A stretch of 64,000 bases of DNA, taken from positions 62,001 through 126,000 of the forward strand of contig NZ_JAUSSR010000011.1 of the NCBI RefSeq assembly GCF_030812475.1, given 5' to 3'. A program made the translations under genes and the position numbers. The DNA is from Pseudomonas lini. Its GTDB lineage: Bacteria; Pseudomonadota; Gammaproteobacteria; Pseudomonadales; Pseudomonadaceae. Below are positions 9,177-18,072 of this stretch, piece after piece (within the stretch, counting starts at the first letter, position 1; the number at the start of each line of letters is the position of its first letter). A model generated the notes under the pieces. It did not search any database, had not been told where the DNA came from, and worked only from the letters and a program-made list of their open reading frames with translations.

Positions 9177-10358
9177 TTAGAGCTCGACTACGACAGCCTG
9201 GGAAGCGCGGGTCGCCTTGGCACGAGCCGCCTCGATCGACTCATCCCGCGCCAACGCCACCCCCATCCGGCGCTGACCGTTCACCTCAGGCTTGCCGAAC
9301 AGGCGCAACGCCGTATCCGGCTCGCTCAATGCAGCGCCGAGGTTGGCGAAAGCGGTCTGGGTCGATTGCCCTTCCACCAGGATCACCGCCGAAGCCGAAG
9401 GTCCGAACTGACGGATTAATGGAATCGGCAGGCCCAGGATCGCCCGCGCATGCAGGGCGAATTGCGACAGGTCCTGGGAAATCAGGGTCACCAGGCCGGT
9501 ATCATGGGGCCGCGGCGACACTTCGCTGAACCACACCTGATCGCCTTTGATGAACAGCTCGACGCCAAACAGACCGCGACCGCCCAAGGCCTCCGTGACC
9601 GCTTTGGCCACGCGCTCGGACTCTGCCAGAGCCACCGGGCTCATGGCCTGTGGCTGCCAGGATTCCTGGTAGTCGCCTTTCTCCTGGCGATGGCCGACGG
9701 GCGCACAGAAAGTCGTGCCGCCGACGTGACGCACGGTCAACAGGGTGATTTCGTAATCGAAATCGATGAAGCCCTCGATGATCACCCGACCTTTGCCCGC
9801 GCGGCCGCCTTCTTGAGCGTAATCCCACGCGGTTTTCACGTCATCGACGCTGCGCAGCAGGCTCTGGCCTTTGCCCGAGGAACTCATCACCGGCTTGACC
9901 ACACACGGGAAACCCAGATCCTCGATAGCCTTGCTGTAATCCTCGAAGGTGTCGGCGAAGTGATACGGCGAGGTTGGCAGGTCCAGCTCTTCGGCGGCCA
10001 GGCGACGGATGCCTTCGCGGTTCATGGTCAGCTGCGTGGCGCGCGCGGTCGGGATCACGGTGAAACCTTGCGCTTCAAGCTCGACCAGGGTCGCGGTGGC
10101 GATGGCTTCGATTTCCGGCACGATGAAGTGCGGTTTTTCGGCCTCGATCACGGCACGCAGGGCAGCGCTGTCGAGCATGTCGATCACGTGGCTGCGATGC
10201 GCAACCTGCATGGCCGGCGCATTGGCGTAGCGATCCACGGCAATCACTTCAACGCCCAGGCGTTGCAGCTCGATCACCACCTCCTTGCCCAGCTCACCAC
10301 TGCCACACAACAAAACGCGGGTCGCGGTTGGCGACAATGGAGTTCCGATACGGGTCAT
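9177..10358 (-). CDS. purT: formate-dependent phosphoribosylglycinamide formyltransferase
   Basis: PurT makes formyl-GAR from GAR, formate and ATP, the folate-independent alternative to PurN in purine synthesis. The 393-residue protein has the PurT/PurK ATP-grasp layout: an N-terminal Rossmann-like domain (RVLLCGSGELGKEVVIELQRLGVEVIAVDRYANAPAMQ), the ATP-grasp domain with VVKPVMSSSGKGQS, and the metal site EVSPRPHDTGLVT. It is monocistronic and lies between REP pairs on both sides. Confidence 0.97.
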   Translation of the reverse strand: MTRIGTPLSPTATRVLLCGSGELGKEVVIELQRLGVEVIAVDRYANAPAMQVAHRSHVIDMLDSAALRAVIEAEKPHFIVPEIEAIATATLVELEAQGFTVIPTARATQLTMNREGIRRLAAEELDLPTSPYHFADTFEDYSKAIEDLGFPCVVKPVMSSSGKGQSLLRSVDDVKTAWDYAQEGGRAGKGRVIIEGFIDFDYEITLLTVRHVGGTTFCAPVGHRQEKGDYQESWQPQAMSPVALAESERVAKAVTEALGGRGLFGVELFIKGDQVWFSEVSPRPHDTGLVTLISQDLSQFALHARAILGLPIPLIRQFGPSASAVILVEGQSTQTAFANLGAALSEPDTALRLFGKPEVNGQRRMGVALARDESIEAARAKATRASQAVVVEL

Positions 10359-10481
10359 CTCAGGTCCTCTATGGAGCGGATCGTCGAGGGTCGCGGCGTG
10401 ATTGACCGATAAGAGCCTGCGCGCTTCCCATGGAAGCGCGGCATTTTACATGAACCAGAGGGTTTGGCTTCAGCTAGCGAC

Positions 10482-10597
10482 GTGTAGGAGCGAGCTTGCT
10501 CGCGATGGATTCAAGAGCGCCGCGTTTAACAGCAAATACGCGTTATCGTTAACGACCATCGTCGGAACGCCGCCCGGAGCAAGCTCGCTCCTACACA
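10482..10597. repeat. REP pair between DUF1289 gene and purT
   Basis: GTAGGAGCGAGCTTGCTCGC (10484) is opposed by GGAGCAAGCTCGCTCCTAC ending near 10594, the latter preceded by CGTCGGAACGCCGCCC. It begins about 120 bases upstream of the purT start and ends 4 bases before the DUF1289 stop codon, so it forms the 3' end of that transcript. Confidence 0.88.
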
Positions 10598-10601
10598 GGG
10601 T

Positions 10602-10817
10602 TCAGGAATCGGATTTCGCAGGCAGCATCCAGAGAATTCCGCTGGACTTCGCCCGCTCATGACACAGCCCCAGCACCCTGCGCCGCTCCTCGTTGTCCAT
10701 CCTGCTCCAGCGCGTGATCTCGTCCACCGTGCGCTGACAGCCCGTGCAAATGTCATCGCCGTCCAGTGCACAGATATTCACACAAGGCGATCGAACCGGG
10801 CGTTCGGCTGTGTTCAT
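10602..10817 (-). CDS. DUF1289 domain protein (small cysteine-rich)
   Basis: A 71-residue protein with four cysteines (12, 16, 24, 27) in SPCVNICALDGDDICTGCQRTVDEI, the hallmark of DUF1289 (YdhL-like), probably binding a metal or an Fe-S centre. The rest, WSRMDNEERRRVLGLCHERA, is a conserved helical part. Its ATG overlaps the stop codon of the gamma-carbonic anhydrase gene by four bases (ATGA), so the two are translationally coupled. Function is unknown. Confidence 0.88.
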   Translation of the reverse strand: MNTAERPVRSPCVNICALDGDDICTGCQRTVDEITRWSRMDNEERRRVLGLCHERAKSSGILWMLPAKSDS

Positions 10818-11338
10818 TGTTCCTGCTCAGCCAGATCGCGGGCGTAACGCTGGGCGTTATGCACGTAGTGAGCGGCACTGGCCTCCAGCATCTTCTTCTG
10901 CGCTTCGGTCAACTCGCGCACCACCTTGCCGGGCGACCCCATGACCAGCGAGCCGTCCGGAATTTCCTTGCCTTCGCCAATCAGGGAGTTGGCGCCGATG
11001 ATGCAGTTCTTGCCGATTTTCGCGCCATTGAGAATCACCGCGTTGATCCCGATCAGGCTGTAATCACCGATCGTGCACCCGTGGAGCATGGCGTTGTGGC
11101 CAATGGTCACGCCGGTGCCGATGGTCAGCGGGTAGCCCATGTCGGTGTGCATCACCGTGCCATCCTGTACGTTGCTGTTCTTGCCGATCAGGATCAATTC
11201 GTTATCGCCACGCAGCACGGCGTTGAACCAGACGTTGGCGCCTTCTTCCAGCCTGACCTTGCCGACCAGCACGGCGTTCGGTGCGATCCAGCTCTGTGGA
11301 TGGGTTTCGACGCGGGCGTCACCCAAGCGATATTTCAT
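10814..11338 (-). CDS. gamma-type carbonic anhydrase family protein
   Basis: A 174-residue left-handed beta-helix protein built from hexapeptide repeats (for example TIGTGVTIGHNAMLHGCTIGDYSLIGINAVI). The zinc ligands of the gamma class are present as His64, His81 and His86. It belongs to the YrdA/PaaY/CaiE group, whose members range from real carbonic anhydrases to thioesterase-like proteins, so the activity is likely but not certain. It forms a two-gene unit with DUF1289. Confidence 0.9.
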   Translation of the reverse strand: MKYRLGDARVETHPQSWIAPNAVLVGKVRLEEGANVWFNAVLRGDNELILIGKNSNVQDGTVMHTDMGYPLTIGTGVTIGHNAMLHGCTIGDYSLIGINAVILNGAKIGKNCIIGANSLIGEGKEIPDGSLVMGSPGKVVRELTEAQKKMLEASAAHYVHNAQRYARDLAEQEQ

Positions 11339-11402
11339 CTATGTTCCCTCGAGCTCAGGCAGGCTCACTTGCAAAAAGGTTAGGCCATTTCCAACGATGG
11401 CT

Positions 11403-12002
11403 TCAGGTGTTGGTAAAACGCTTGGGGGGTTGGTGCAGGCTGATTTTGGCGTCATAAAGCAGGTTGATCAACTCGACGATCATGATCGCGGTCAGGCCCC
11501 AGATCTTGTATTCGCCATAACGATAGCTCGGCACGTACCAACTTCGGCCCTGGTAATCGATGCGATGGGTATGTTCGCGAGGATCCTTGCGGAAGAATTC
11601 CAGGGGTACGCTGAACACCGCGGCAATCTCGGCGTCGTTGGCCTGATAGTCGACGAAGTCCGGAATCACGCCGACGTAGGGTGTGACCTTGATGCCGTGC
11701 AAGGAAATCAGCGGGCTCAACGGGCCGATGACTTCGACCAGCCCCGGTGCCAGGCCGATCTCTTCTTCGGCTTCGCGCAGGGCGGTGAACACCAGGTCAG
11801 GGTCTTCGGGGTCACGGCGACCACCGGGAAACGCGACTTCACCGCCATGGGTCGAGAGCCCGCTGGCGCGCAGGGTCAGGACCAGTTCCGGTTCATCATT
11901 GCGAGTGATGGGCACCAGGACCGCGGCCTCGGGAAAACGCTTGTCGGTTTCCAGTGTGCGTGGGATATGGTTGCTTACTCGATGCAATAGCTCGTCCAGC
12001 AT
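11403..12002 (-). CDS. CoA pyrophosphatase (NudL-like Nudix hydrolase)
   Basis: A 199-residue Nudix protein of the CoAse branch, which splits CoA to phosphopantetheine and 3',5'-ADP. The CoAse signature LRASGLSTHGGEVAFPGG precedes the Nudix box (GGRRDPED...TALREAEEEIGL), with the catalytic glutamates in REAEEEIG. The C-terminal segment YKIWGLTAIMIVELINLL is also typical. The gene is divergent from a second Nudix gene, but the two belong to different subfamilies and need not act together. Confidence 0.9.
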   Translation of the reverse strand: MLDELLHRVSNHIPRTLETDKRFPEAAVLVPITRNDEPELVLTLRASGLSTHGGEVAFPGGRRDPEDPDLVFTALREAEEEIGLAPGLVEVIGPLSPLISLHGIKVTPYVGVIPDFVDYQANDAEIAAVFSVPLEFFRKDPREHTHRIDYQGRSWYVPSYRYGEYKIWGLTAIMIVELINLLYDAKISLHQPPKRFTNT

Positions 12003-12148
12003 GAGGCTTCTCGACTTATTCGCTACCTTGCATCATGCACCAATCGAACCGACCGCCCAAGCCCATAACCGCAGCATGTCGCTAAACGACAACTTGCCGA
12101 CAGACACCGCCGCACGCCAAGATAGGCGCAGCATTCAGGAACCCAAGC

Positions 12149-12700
12149 ATGAAATTTTGCAGTCAGTGCGGCAACCCGGTGACCCAGCGCATTCCAGAAG
12201 GCGATTCGCGCCTGCGATATGTCTGCGACAGCTGTCACACGATTCATTACCAGAACCCCAATATCGTCGCCGGTTGCGTGCCGGTCTGGGGCACGAAGGT
12301 GTTGTTGTGCCGACGCGCCATCGAGCCACGTCTAGGTTACTGGACGCTGCCCGCAGGCTTCATGGAGAACGGCGAAACCATCGAGCAGGCGGCGATTCGC
12401 GAGACTGCTGAAGAGGCGTGTGCCCGGGTGCGCAATTTGAGCATCTATACGCTGATCGATGTGCCGCACATCAGTCAGGTGCATGTATTCTTTCGTGCGG
12501 AGCTGGCGGATCTGGATTTTTCCGCCGGTCCGGAAAGCCTGGAAGTGGCACTGTTCGAAGAGGCCGACATCCCTTGGTCCGAGCTGGCTTTTCGCACGGT
12601 AGGCCGTACCCTGGAATGTTTCTTCGCAGACCGGCGGATCGAGCGCTATCCCGTACGGTCCGAATCGGTCCCGCCGCTCGTTCAGCCTGCCATCCGTTAA
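12149..12700 (+). CDS. Nudix hydrolase with N-terminal zinc ribbon
   Basis: A 183-residue protein with a zinc ribbon (Cys4, Cys7, Cys26, Cys29: FCSQCG and CDSCH), followed by a Nudix domain: GFMENGETIEQAAIRETAEEACARV. The Nudix box is almost canonical (G-x5-E-x7-RExxEE), but the usual Gly after the glutamates is Cys (EEACA). The layout resembles NudC-like NAD/ADP-ribose hydrolases but is shorter than NudC. The substrate is unknown. It starts 146 bases from the divergent CoA pyrophosphatase gene. Confidence 0.9.
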   Translation: MKFCSQCGNPVTQRIPEGDSRLRYVCDSCHTIHYQNPNIVAGCVPVWGTKVLLCRRAIEPRLGYWTLPAGFMENGETIEQAAIRETAEEACARVRNLSIYTLIDVPHISQVHVFFRAELADLDFSAGPESLEVALFEEADIPWSELAFRTVGRTLECFFADRRIERYPVRSESVPPLVQPAIR

Positions 12701-12752
12701 AAAACCTTCTATAAATAAATTAGTCGCGACACCTTTCAGGGATATCGTTTCA

Positions 12753-13256
12753 ATGCGCTGGTTGCTAGCCGTGTTTTGTCTGTCGTTCCTCACTGTTTCC
12801 CAGGCTTCCACAGCGGAAACCCTGGACGGCAAAGTCGTCGAAAAAGTTCTGGTTCTCAAATCCGCTCACCAACTGCAATTGATCAACGACGGCAAGCCGC
12901 TCAGGACCTATCGCATTTCTTTGGGAAAAAGACCCGTCGGTCCGAAACTCATGGAAGGCGACAAACGCACACCTGAAGGTTTCTACTGGCTGGACTGGCG
13001 CAAGACCAGCGACCGCTTCAACCTGTCGATGCACATTTCCTACCCGAACATCAGCGACGCCGCCCGCGCCCGGCGCGAAGGGGTCGAACCCGGCGGCATG
13101 ATCATGATCCACGGTACTCCGGACACCGAAGACAACCCCGAAGACCTGTTCCACACCCTGGACTGGACCGACGGCTGCATCGCCATGCGCAACATGGACA
13201 TGCGCGAAGTCTGGGGCCTGGTGCCGGACGGCACGATGATCGAAATCCGTCCGTAG
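12753..13256 (+). CDS. exported L,D-transpeptidase-fold (YkuD-type) protein
   Basis: A 167-residue protein with a signal peptide (MRWLLAVFCLSFLTVSQAS, cleavage near residue 19-21) and a YkuD domain. The catalytic pair is His120 (MIMIHG) and Cys142 (DWTDGCIAM); the family usually has SHGC, here TDGC, as in the YafK/ErfK-like anhydro group. It would act on peptidoglycan cross-links or on Lpp/porin attachment in the periplasm. It is followed by a REP pair and a 13-bp terminator shared with the convergent YqfO-like gene. Confidence 0.9.
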   Translation: MRWLLAVFCLSFLTVSQASTAETLDGKVVEKVLVLKSAHQLQLINDGKPLRTYRISLGKRPVGPKLMEGDKRTPEGFYWLDWRKTSDRFNLSMHISYPNISDAARARREGVEPGGMIMIHGTPDTEDNPEDLFHTLDWTDGCIAMRNMDMREVWGLVPDGTMIEIRP

Positions 13257-13360
13257 CGATCCTCTTCTGGCAACAGGGGCTTTTTGTGGCGAAGGAGGGG
13301 TTGGTCAATTGCAGTGAGGTGAGTGCAAAGGTTTAGAGAGATGGCGCCCGGTAGCCCGCC

Positions 13361-13453
13361 TTCGCGAGCAAGCCCGCTCCCACATTTGATCACTGTCGCG
13401 CACGGAATTTGCGTTCGCCGCAGAGCCCCTGTGGGAGCGGGCTTGCTCGCGAA
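13361..13453. repeat. REP pair after the L,D-transpeptidase gene
   Basis: An inverted unit TTCGCGAGCAAGCCCGCTCC (13361) is opposed by GTGGGAGCGGGCTTGCTCGC (from 13431). Here the tails face outward, the reverse arrangement from the pair at 121-212. Confidence 0.9.
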
Positions 13454-13507
13454 GAGGGCCCACAAACACCGAAACCCGCAAGGCCAGATGACATTCCAAA
13501 GGCAATA

Positions 13508-13537
13508 AAAAACCCGTTGACGAATCAACGGGTTTTT
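13508..13537. terminator. bidirectional rho-independent terminator
   Basis: A perfect 13-bp stem (AAAAACCCGTTGA / TCAACGGGTTTTT) with a CGAA loop lies between two convergent genes. It can end both the L,D-transpeptidase transcript (plus) and the YqfO-like transcript (minus, stop at 13558). Confidence 0.92.
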
Positions 13538-13557
13538 CATTTCGGCGGCCAGGAAGA

Positions 13558-13869
13558 TCAGAAATCCTCCAACCGCCACACCTCATAAGCCGGCGTCTCA
13601 TAGGGATGGCTGAGTTTCAACGCAGCCACCACGGCCACGATCAACTCATCTGCCACCACCAGCTCAACCTTCCATTCCTCAACCTGCTCGACATGCCCCG
13701 CTTCGCCAATAAATGGCTGACTGCCATCCAACGGTCGAAACTGGCCAAGGCCCAGCACTTGCCAGGCGCAGTGGTCATAAGCCCCGATCCGTCCGCCACC
13801 GGCGGCGAATACGGCGCTCTTGACCCCCTCGACATGACTGTCGGGAACAAAAAAGCTGAGCTTGTACAC
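13558..13869 (-). CDS. YqfO/NIF3-like small protein
   Basis: A 103-residue protein that matches the PII-like inserted domain of the NIF3/YqfO family: MYKLSFFVPDSHVEGVKSAVFAAGGGRIGAYDHCAWQVLGLGQFRPLDGS, followed by a second strand set ending LSHPYETPAYEVWRLEDF. In other bacteria this domain is embedded in full-length NIF3 proteins; in Pseudomonas it exists as a stand-alone gene next to purL. Its biochemical role is not established. Confidence 0.88.
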   Translation of the reverse strand: MYKLSFFVPDSHVEGVKSAVFAAGGGRIGAYDHCAWQVLGLGQFRPLDGSQPFIGEAGHVEQVEEWKVELVVADELIVAVVAALKLSHPYETPAYEVWRLEDF

Positions 13870-13889
13870 GGCGCTTAGTTAACCCGCTC

Positions 13890-16800
13890 TTAATTTACCC
13901 AAACCCGAGCATTACGGAACATGCGCATCCACGGTGCATCTTCGTTCCAGTCTTCCGAACGCCACGAGTTCTGCACGGCGCGGAATACTCGCTCCGGGTG
14001 CGGCATCATGATGGTCACGCGACCGTCACGGCTGGTCAGCCCGGTAATGCCACGCGGCGAGCCATTCGGGTTGGCCGGGTAGTTTTCGGTGACCTTGCCG
14101 TGGTTGTCGACGAAACGCATCGCCACGCAACCGGACAGATCGGCTTCCAGCAACGCTTCTTCGCTGGCGAACTCGGCATGACCTTCACCGTGGGCGATGG
14201 CGATCGGCATGCGCGAACCGGCCATGCCTTGCAGGAAGATCGAATTCGACTCCTGGACCTGAACCATCGCCACGCGCGCTTCGAACTGCTCGGAGCGGTT
14301 ACGCACGAAGTGCGGCCAGAATTCGCTGCCCGGGATCAGCTCGTGCAGGTTGGACATCATCTGGCAACCGTTGCACACGCCGAGGGTGAAGCTGTCGTTG
14401 CGTTCGAAGAAGCCCTGGAAGGCATCGCGCGCACGGCTGTTGAACAACGCGGACTTGGCCCAGCCTTCACCGGCACCCAATACGTCGCCGTAGGAGAAAC
14501 CACCGCAGGCCACCAGGCCCTTGAACTCGTTCAGGTCGACACGGCCAGCCAGAATGTCGCTCATGTGCACGTCGATCGCGTTGAAACCGGCGCGGTCGAA
14601 CGCTGCCGCCATTTCCACCTGACCATTGACGCCCTGCTCACGCAGCACGGCAACCTGTGGGCGGATGCCTTTCTTGATGTAAGGCGCGGCGACGTCCTGA
14701 TTGACGTCGTAGCTGAGCTTGACGCTCAGGCCCGGGTTGTCTTCTTCCAGCAGCACGTCGAACTCTTGTTCGGCGCAATCGGCGTTGTCACGCAGACGCT
14801 GGATCTGGTAACTGGTTTCAGCCCACTGGCGTTGCAGCAGACGACGCTGACCTTCGAATACGGTTTCGCCGTTGAAGGTGATGTTGATCTGGCCGTTGTT
14901 CATCGGCTGACCGATTACCGACACGCACTCGCCCAGACCGGCAGCACTGAACTGCGCGAGGATGTCCGGGGTGGCGTCCTGGCGAACCTGGATCACCGCG
15001 CCCAGTTCTTCGTTGAACAGGATCGCGGCGATGTCGGCAAAGGTTTCCGCCAGGCCGTCGAGGTTCAGGCTCAGGCCGCAGTGGCCGGCGAAGGCCATTT
15101 CCACCACGCTGGTCAGCAGACCGCCGTCGGAACGGTCGTGGTACGCCAGCAGGTGACCATCGGCGTTGAGGCCCTGGATCACCGCGAAGAAGGCTTTGAG
15201 GTCTTCGGCATCGTCAACGTCCGGCGCTTGCGAGCCGAGCTTGCCGTGAACCTGGGCCAGGATCGAAGCCCCCATGCGGTTCTGGCCACGGCCCAGGTCG
15301 ATCAGGATCAGGTCGGTGGTGCCCTTGTCCATGCGCAGTTCCGGGGTCAGGGTCTGACGGATGTCAGCCACAGGCGCAAAACCGGTCACGATCAGGGACA
15401 TCGGCGAGGTCACGGTCTTGTCTTCGCCGTTATCGTTCCAGCGCGTGGCCATGGACATGGAGTCCTTGCCCACCGGAATGGTAATTCCCAGGTCCGGGCA
15501 CAACTCCATGCCGACCGCTTTCACGGTGTCGTACAGCCGGGCGTCTTCACCCGGGTGACCCGCCGCGGACATCCAGTTCGCCGACAGCTTGATGTCGGAG
15601 ATCTTGTTGATGCGAGACGCGGCGATGTTGGTCAGGGTTTCGCCGATGGCCATGCGGCCCGACGCCGGAGCGTCCAGCAGGGCCAGCGGAGTGCGCTCGC
15701 CCATGGCCATGGCTTCACCGGTGTAGACGTCGAAGCTGGTGGCGGTGACGGCAACGTCGGCCACCGGAACCTGCCATGGGCCGACCATCTGGTCACGGGC
15801 CACGAGGCCGGTGATGGTGCGGTCGCCAATGGTGATCAGGAAACTTTTGCTGGCCACGGCCGGGTGATGCAGGACGCGTTCGACGCAGTCTGCGATCTCC
15901 AGGGTCGACGGATCGAAATCGTCGCCCAGTTCGTTTTCGCGAACGGCCGAACGGTGCATGCGCGGAGCTTTGCCCAGCAGCACTTCCAAGGGCATGTCCA
16001 CCGGGCTGTTACCGAAGTGGCTGTCGGTGACCGTCAGCTGCGGTTCGGCAGTGGCTTCGCCGACCACGGCAAACGGGCAGCGCTCACGTTCGCAGATCGC
16101 CTGGAAGCGCTCGAAATCCGCAGGACCGACTGCCAGAACGTAGCGTTCCTGGGATTCGTTGCTCCAGATTTCGTGCGGGGCCATGCCCGGCTCGTCGTTT
16201 GGAATATTGCGCAGTTCGAAGCGACCGCCACGGTTGCCGTCGTTGACCAGTTCCGGGAAGGCGTTGGACAGACCGCCCGCGCCGACGTCGTGAATGAAGC
16301 TGATCGGGTTTTTGTCGCCCAGCTGCCAGCAACGGTCGATGACTTCCTGGCAGCGGCGTTCCATTTCCGGGTTTTCGCGCTGTACCGATGCGAAGTCCAG
16401 GTCGGCCGAGCTGGTGCCGGTGGCCATGGAGGAAGCCGCGCCGCCGCCCAGGCCGATCAACATCGCCGGGCCGCCGAGCACGATCAGCTTGGAGCCGACG
16501 GTGATCTCGCCTTTCTGCACGTGTTCGGCACGGATGTTACCCATGCCGCCGGCGAGCATGATCGGCTTGTGGTAACCGCGAACTTCGTCGCCACGGGGCG
16601 TGGTGATCGACTGTTCGAAGGTACGGAAGTAACCGGTCAGGGCCGGACGACCGAATTCGTTGTTGAACGCGGCACCACCCAGTGGGCCTTCGATCATGAT
16701 GTCCAGCGCGGTGACGATGCGCTCAGGCTTGCCGTACGGCACTTCCCACGGCTGTTCGAAGCCCGGGATTTGCAGGTTGGACACGGTGAAACCGGTCAGG

Positions 16801-17786
16801 CCAGCCTTTGGCTTGGCACCGCGACCGGTTGCGCCTTCGTCGCGAATCTCGCCACCACTGCCGGTGGATGCGCCCGGGAACGGGGCAATCGCGGTCGGGT
16901 GGTTGTGGGTTTCGACCTTCATCAGGATGTGCACCGGTTCCTGCACCGCACCGTACTGGCGGGTTTCAGGGTCCGGGAAGAAACGGCCGGCGACGTTGCC
17001 GACGATCACCGAAGCGTTGTCCTTGTAAGCGGACAGCACGCCTTCGCTGTGCATCTGGTATGTGTTCTTGATCATGCCGAACAGGCTTTTTTCCTGGCTC
17101 TGACCGTCGATATCCCAACTGGCGTTGAAGATCTTGTGACGGCAATGCTCGGAGTTCGCCTGGGCAAACATCATCAGTTCGATGTCGTGCGGGTTGCGCT
17201 TCAAGCCGACGAAGGCGTTGACCAGGTAGTCGATCTCGTCTTCGGCCAGGGCCAGGCCCAGCTCGGTGTTGGCTTTCTCCAGCGCGGCGCGGCCGCCACC
17301 CAGCACGTCGATCGCGGTCAGGGGCTTGGGCTCGGCGTGGCTGAACAGACCGGCGGCCTGTTCCAGGCTGGCGAGGACGATCTGGGTCATACGGTCGTGC
17401 AATGCGTCAGAGATCAGCTGTGCTTCAGCATCGCTGAACTGGCCGGCAACGTAGAACGCGATGCCGCGCTCCAGGCGCTGGATCTTGCCCAGGCCACAGT
17501 TGCGAGCGATGTCGCTGGCTTTACTGGACCATGGCGAAATGGTGCCGAAACGCGGCAACACCAGGAACAGACGACCGGTCGGTTCCTGTACTGGAACACT
17601 TGGGCCGTACTTCAGAAGGCGCGCAAGCACCTGCTGTTCGTCGCCGGTCAGGACGCCGGCAACTTCGGCGAAGTGAGCGAATTCAGCATACAGGCCGCTG
17701 ACAGCCGGGACTTTCTGGCTCAGTTGCTCAAGGAGTTTGCTGTGGCGAAAGGCAGAAAGGGCAGGAGCGCCGCGCAGGATCAACAT
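13890..17786 (-). CDS. purL: phosphoribosylformylglycinamidine synthase
   Basis: PurL converts FGAR to FGAM with glutamine and ATP (purine synthesis). The 1298-residue single chain is the large proteobacterial form: a PurS-like N-terminal part, two AIRS-type ATP domains ([32 protein letters not shown]) and a C-terminal class I glutaminase domain ([22 protein letters not shown]; nucleophile Cys in [17 protein letters not shown]). It is complete and in frame. It is divergent from mltF, as in P. aeruginosa. Confidence 0.98.
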   Translation of the reverse strand: [1298 protein letters not shown]

Positions 17787-17911
17787 CTTCGGGACAGCCT
17801 CGGGAAGGGGTGTGCTTTGAGGCCGTGCATTCTAGCCTAAACAGGCCGCGACATCACTCGAAACGGTACGCACGGCCGTACCCGGACGTCGGGCCGCCTC
17901 CATGGCGCCGC

Positions 17912-17951
17912 AACCCTGGCGCTCCGGGAGGGGCGCCAGGGGTTATTTTTT
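17912..17951 (+). terminator. terminator-like hairpin in the purL-mltF gap with no upstream plus-strand gene
   Basis: A 9-bp stem (CCCTGGCGC / GCGCCAGGG, 17914-17922 and 17933-17941) is followed on the plus strand by TTATTTTTT. No plus-strand gene precedes it; purL runs the other way from 17786. It could end a short unannotated transcript, shield mltF from read-through, or form a structure in the purL leader. Confidence 0.6.
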
Positions 17952-18072
17952 GTGTCATGAAGTGCCGAGAAAGCCCGTTCCTGCGGGCTCATGGCGAGTT
18001 TTTCACCCTCTAGCAGACTAGCCCTTCGCTGTCGAGATATGGCGCTCGTGGTCCTTTGCGTATACTGCGCAG

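Noticed and set aside
13998..17840. A 1280-codon open frame on the plus strand, opposite purL
   Set aside because: It is the antisense shadow of a GC-rich gene: composition is His/Arg/Gln/Gly-skewed, no known domain is seen, and purL itself is unmistakable.
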